Below are positions 60,740-64,000 of a stretch of DNA of 64,000 nucleotides, in pieces. Within the stretch, counting starts at the first letter, position 1; the number at the start of each line of letters is the position of its first letter. Under the pieces are notes generated by a model that was not told the origin of the DNA, did not search any database, and was given only the letters and a program-made list of their open reading frames with translations. The DNA is from Lipingzhangella_A rawalii (GTDB lineage Bacteria > Actinomycetota > Actinomycetes > Streptosporangiales > Streptosporangiaceae). The position numbers were made by a program, and so were the translations under genes. The stretch covers positions 124,001 to 188,000 of the forward strand of contig NZ_JAVLVT010000005.1 in NCBI RefSeq assembly GCF_031628175.1, given 5' to 3'.

Positions 60740-62044
60740 TCAGTTCCGGTGGTCGTTGGCCACCCGCTCCAGAACCAGGGACGCCGGGGGGCCGAGCGTG
60801 TGATCCGGGGCCACATCCTCGACGGTGTAGCTGTCCGTCAACTCGCGGGCGGCGTCCTGGAGCCGATCCGCCTCGTCGGTGTACAGGGTGAACAGTGGCT
60901 GGGACGCCTGGATTCGGTCCCCGGGTTTGGCGTGCAGCCGCACCCCGGCTCCGGCACTGACCGAATCCTCCTTGCGGTCCCGTCCCGCACCCAGACTCCA
61001 GGCGGCTCGGCCCACGGCCAGGGCATCCAGTCGGCGCACCACACCCGAGCGGCCGGCGAGGATCTGGGCGTGCTCGCGAGCGGTGGGCAGCGGTGCGTCC
61101 GGGTCGCCGCCCTGCGCCCGGACCATCCGGCGCCACACGTCCATGGCGGAGCCGTCGGCCAGCGCGGTCGCCGGATCTTTCGCCGCCGTCAGGCCGGCGG
61201 CGGACAGCATCTCCCGCCCCAGAGCGACGGTCAGTTCCACCACATCCTCCGGACCACCACCGGCCAGGACCTCACACGCCTCGGCGACTTCGCGTGCGTT
61301 GCCGACCTCCCGGCCCACGGGGGTGTCCATCGCGGTCAGCAGGGCCACGGTCGCCACCTCGTGGTCGGTGCCGATGTCGACCATGGTGCGCGCCAGGGCG
61401 CGCGCGTCGGACATGGTTTTCATGAAGGCGCCGGATCCGACCTTGACGTCGAGCACGAGCGCGCCGGTGCCTTCGGCGAGCTTCTTCGACATGATGGAGC
61501 TCGCGATCAGCGGGATCGACTCCACGGTTCCGGTCACGTCGCGCAGGGCGTAGAGCTTGCGGTCGGCGGGGGCGAGGTCGGGACCGGCCGCGCACACCAC
61601 CCCGCCGACGTCGCGTAGGGCCGAGCGCATCTCGGTGGGGGAGAGGTGACTGCGCCAGCCGGGAATCGCCTCCAGCTTGTCCAGGGTTCCACCGGTGTGG
61701 CCGAGCCCGCGTCCAGACAGCTGCGGAACGGCGGCGCCGCAGGCAGCCACCGCGGGGGTCAGCGCGAGCGTGATCTTGTCCCCAACCCCGCCGGTGGAAT
61801 GCTTATCCGTGGTGGGGCGGGGCAGGTCCGCAAAGTCGAGGCGGGTACCGGACCGGGTCATCGCCTCGGTCCAGCGGCTGACCTCCGCACGACTCATCCC
61901 CCGCCACAGCACCGCCATACTCAGCGCGGCCATCTGTTCCTCAGCGACCGCATCGCGGGCGTAGGCCTCGACCACCCAGTCGATCTGTGCAGGCGTCAGC
62001 TCCCGGCCGTCGCGCTTGGCCACGATGATGTCGATAACGTTCAC
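60740..62044 (-). CDS. deoA: Thymidine phosphorylase
   Basis: 434 residues with the family features KHSTGGVGDKITLALTP, GRGLGHTGGTLDKLEAIPG and DVKVGSGAFM, all intact. It cleaves thymidine and deoxyuridine with phosphate. GTG start 10 bases after cdd, in a minus-strand operon with cdd and the two ABC permeases, so imported nucleosides can be processed directly. Confidence 0.95.
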   Translation of the reverse strand: MNVIDIIVAKRDGRELTPAQIDWVVEAYARDAVAEEQMAALSMAVLWRGMSRAEVSRWTEAMTRSGTRLDFADLPRPTTDKHSTGGVGDKITLALTPAVAACGAAVPQLSGRGLGHTGGTLDKLEAIPGWRSHLSPTEMRSALRDVGGVVCAAGPDLAPADRKLYALRDVTGTVESIPLIASSIMSKKLAEGTGALVLDVKVGSGAFMKTMSDARALARTMVDIGTDHEVATVALLTAMDTPVGREVGNAREVAEACEVLAGGGPEDVVELTVALGREMLSAAGLTAAKDPATALADGSAMDVWRRMVRAQGGDPDAPLPTAREHAQILAGRSGVVRRLDALAVGRAAWSLGAGRDRKEDSVSAGAGVRLHAKPGDRIQASQPLFTLYTDEADRLQDAARELTDSYTVEDVAPDHTLGPPASLVLERVANDHRN

Positions 62045-62054
62045 CGGCCCCTCC

Positions 62055-62456
62055 TTATAGGTCGTGTGGCCCGAAGGCCCGCGGGAGCAGGTCGCACAGG
62101 CGCAGTGGCCCGTCGGACGTGCCGATCAGTAGCTGTTCCCCGCCGTGCTCGTGCAACAGCTGTCGACAGCGGCCACACGGCATCAAGAAGGCATCCGAGC
62201 CGTCCACGCACACGAAGGCCACCAGCCGCCCACCCCCACTCGCGCGCAGCGCCGAAACCAGGCCACACTCCGCACACAGCCCGAGGCCGTAGGAAGCGTT
62301 CTCCACATTGCAGCCGGACACGATCCGGCCATCGTCCACGAACGCCGCCGCGCCCACGGGAAACCCGGAATAGGGCGCATAGGCCCCCGCGCGTGCGGTG
62401 CTGGCCGCGACACGCAGGCGAGGGAGCCAGTCTGGGGGCGGCGCGGGGGCCGGCAT
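62055..62456 (-). CDS. cdd: Cytidine deaminase
   Basis: 133 residues. The zinc site is CAE (in GLCAECGLV) and PCGRC, and the N-terminal YAPYSGFPVGAAA is standard. It turns cytidine and deoxycytidine into uridine forms. The ATG at 62456 overlaps the stop of the ABC permease (ATGA), showing tight coupling between import and catabolism. Confidence 0.95.
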   Translation of the reverse strand: MPAPAPPPDWLPRLRVAASTARAGAYAPYSGFPVGAAAFVDDGRIVSGCNVENASYGLGLCAECGLVSALRASGGGRLVAFVCVDGSDAFLMPCGRCRQLLHEHGGEQLLIGTSDGPLRLCDLLPRAFGPHDL

Positions 62457-63721
62457 CAGGCCCCCTGGCTGCGTCGCCACTGCCGGCCCACGGCCGCGGG
62501 TGGTCGCAGCCGCTGGGAGGCCAGGGCGAGCACCAGCAGGGTGGTCATGTGTGGGCTGTAGGTGGCCAGCTGGCGGGGCACGCTGTCGGCGTTGAGGAAC
62601 CAGGTCAGCAGGCCGGCCGCCACGACGACACACACCGCGGCCACCATGCGGTTGCCCCGGCGCAGCTGCCACACGGCCACCGCGAGGAGGGCGATACCGA
62701 GCAGCAACAACAGTGCGTGCACGGCCTCGCCGCCACCGCGGATCTGGAGCGCGTCCGTGTAGCCGAACAGGCCGGCCCCCATCGCCACGCCGCTGGGCCG
62801 CCAGTTGCCGAAGATCATGGCGGCCAGGCCGATGTAACCCCGGCCCCCGGTCTGACCTTCCTGATAGGCCGAGGAGGCCACCATGGCCAGGAACACGCCA
62901 CCCATTCCGGCGAGTCCCCCGGAGACCAGCAGCGCGATGTACTTGTAGGTGTACACCGGGATTCCCAGGGACTCGGCGGCGTCCGGGTTCTCCCCGACCG
63001 AGCGCAGCCGCAGCCCGAAGGGGGTGCGCCACAGGATCAGGTAGGTGGCCGGAAGCAGCAGCACCGCGATCAGGGTGATCACGGACATGGACGTGGTCAG
63101 GCCGATGACCAGTGCCGCCAGGTCGCTCACCAGGAACCAGCGCAGCTGTTCCACCGGACCCAGCGCCTGTTCGACCAGCGGCAGGCTGACGCCGGGAAAG
63201 TTCGGGAGGGGGGGTGACTGCCCCGCACCGCCGCCGGGCATACCCTCGAAGAACTGGATGGCGAGGAACCGTACAGCCCCCTCGGCCAGCAGGTTCACTG
63301 CCACCCCGGACACGATGTGGTCCACCCCGAAGGTCACGGTGGCCAGGGCGTGCAGCAGTCCGCCGAGCACGCCGCCGCCGATGCCCGCGACCAGACCGAT
63401 CCAGGGACTCCCGGTGGTCACGGCGAAGTAGGCCCCGAACCACGTCCCGAAGATCATCATTCCTTCGAGACCGATGTTGATGATCCCGGAGCGTTCCGCC
63501 CACAGCCCGCCCAGGGCCGCCAGGCCGATCGGCACCGCGAAGGCGAGCGTGGTGCGGACCGTACCGCTACTGGTGAGCACGTCCATACCGGTGATCAGCC
63601 GCACCCCGGACAGGGCGACGAGAGCCGCCAGCAGAAGGCTGACCAGGCGCCACACGTGGCGGGTGCGCCGTTGCGCGCGCCCCGGGGGACTCGGGGTCAC
63701 CACCTCGGGTGTCACCGTCAT
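62456..63721 (-). CDS. ABC transporter permease, nucleoside (BMP-type) family
   Basis: 421 residues with about nine to ten membrane helices. The start of the conserved part is ERSGIINIGLEGMMIFGTWF, the mark of NupQ/YufQ-type permeases, and RSVGENPDAAESLGIPVYTY is the family cytoplasmic loop. It works with the neighbouring NupP-like permease, an ATPase and a BMP lipoprotein, which are presumably beyond the right edge. Overlaps the permease upstream and cdd downstream by four bases. Confidence 0.92.
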   Translation of the reverse strand: MTVTPEVVTPSPPGRAQRRTRHVWRLVSLLLAALVALSGVRLITGMDVLTSSGTVRTTLAFAVPIGLAALGGLWAERSGIINIGLEGMMIFGTWFGAYFAVTTGSPWIGLVAGIGGGVLGGLLHALATVTFGVDHIVSGVAVNLLAEGAVRFLAIQFFEGMPGGGAGQSPPLPNFPGVSLPLVEQALGPVEQLRWFLVSDLAALVIGLTTSMSVITLIAVLLLPATYLILWRTPFGLRLRSVGENPDAAESLGIPVYTYKYIALLVSGGLAGMGGVFLAMVASSAYQEGQTGGRGYIGLAAMIFGNWRPSGVAMGAGLFGYTDALQIRGGGEAVHALLLLLGIALLAVAVWQLRRGNRMVAAVCVVVAAGLLTWFLNADSVPRQLATYSPHMTTLLVLALASQRLRPPAAVGRQWRRSQGA

Positions 63722-64000
63722 TCGGACTCCACCCCCGTTCGGCCCAGGGCCTGCCCGACCTGCTGTTGCTGATACCGGCGTGCCCAGCGGTGCACGGCCT
63801 CGTAGACGATGACCACGGTCAGCACCATGGTGGCCTGCATGATCACCGAGATTTCGGTTGGGGTGCCGTGGATCGCCAGGATTTGCGCGGACCGGTCGAG
63901 GAACGCCCAGAACAGTGCGGCCAGCGCGATCCCCAGCGGATGGTTCCGCCCCAGCAGCGCGATCGCGATACCGATAAAGCCCAGACCGGCGGGGAAGTCC
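63718..64000 (-). CDS. ABC transporter permease, NupP-like (partial; N-terminus beyond window)
   Basis: The last 93 residues are visible: FPAGLGFIGIAIALLGRNHP, the typical end region of NupP/YufP permeases, then two membrane segments and a hydrophilic tail RWARRYQQQQVGQA. It overlaps the next permease by four bases (ATGA). Confidence 0.88.
   Translation of the reverse strand, partial: DFPAGLGFIGIAIALLGRNHPLGIALAALFWAFLDRSAQILAIHGTPTEISVIMQATMVLTVVIVYEAVHRWARRYQQQQVGQALGRTGVESE

Noticed and set aside
1..64000. Prophage, integrative element or insertion sequence
   Set aside because: No integrase, transposase, portal, terminase or conjugation gene was found; the tRNA-His end shows no repeated attachment site nearby.

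Overview
The window is 64 kb of high-GC DNA with dense, often 4-base-overlapping operons, GTG starts and actinobacterial families (Tad pilus genes, DUF2510, SSI-like inhibitor, DUF6457, PknB-type kinase, bioADF, an oligoribonuclease). The gene content and many very acidic exported proteins suggest a filamentous actinomycete, perhaps a salt-adapted member of the Nocardiopsaceae. That placement is inference; there is no rRNA or marker gene that settles it.

Layout. 1-6.6 kb: a minus-strand Tad pilus operon (unknown zinc-ribbon protein, CpaB, a CpaE ATPase fused to a TadE pseudopilin, a second TadE, TadA, TadB, partial TadC). 7.2-8.1 kb: tRNA-His and orn. 8.3-9.9 kb: a gene-free block of palindromic modules and a 10-unit, ~72-bp mosaic tandem array. 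10-12.9 kb: a DUF2510 membrane protein and an unassigned protein. 13-20 kb: two tandem solute-binding/VWA lipoprotein-like paralogues, a membrane-anchored SSI-like protein, a 2-hydroxyacid dehydrogenase and a secreted NlpC/P60 protein behind a Crp-like site. 20.4-29.7 kb: an aromatic-acid (homogentisate) catabolic cluster, with an IclR regulator and gamma-glutamyltransferase diverging from an MBL protein, FAD monooxygenase, homogentisate dioxygenase, an unassigned protein and fumarylacetoacetase. 29.8-35 kb: a hyperacidic secreted protein, a secreted glycerophosphodiesterase, a GH20 hexosaminidase preceded by a DasR-type operator, and a coiled-coil protein. 35-36.1 kb: a second block of the same palindromic modules, including a perfect 183-bp duplication. 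36.1-46.5 kb: LysR/aminotransferase, DUF488, DUF6457, an AGCS amino-acid symporter, thiD, a DUF368 transporter, a Ser/Thr kinase and rocD. 46.5-46.8 kb: a third palindromic locus. 46.8-55.5 kb: a secreted SGNH hydrolase, divergent bioF and bioA-bioD, acetoacetyl-CoA synthetase, a DUF418-like membrane protein and an orphan PTS IIB. 55.7-64 kb: nucleoside salvage genes (nucleosidase, punA, phosphohexomutase; deoA, cdd and two nucleoside-type ABC permeases).

The most unusual signal is a non-coding repeat family spread over three intergenic loci (8.3-9.9, 35.1-36.1 and 46.5 kb). It is built from a 48-bp multi-hairpin core (P), a ~66-bp companion (Q) and, at one locus, a tandem array whose unit length varies between 71 and 73 bp, so it cannot be held in a reading frame. 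A second, independent 20-bp-period repeat is shared by 7.0 and 46.7 kb. Protein-level oddities are the CpaE-TadE fusion, the degenerate metal sites in one VWA paralogue and in the MBL protein, and the unknown gene lying between homogentisate dioxygenase and fumarylacetoacetase where an isomerase would be expected.
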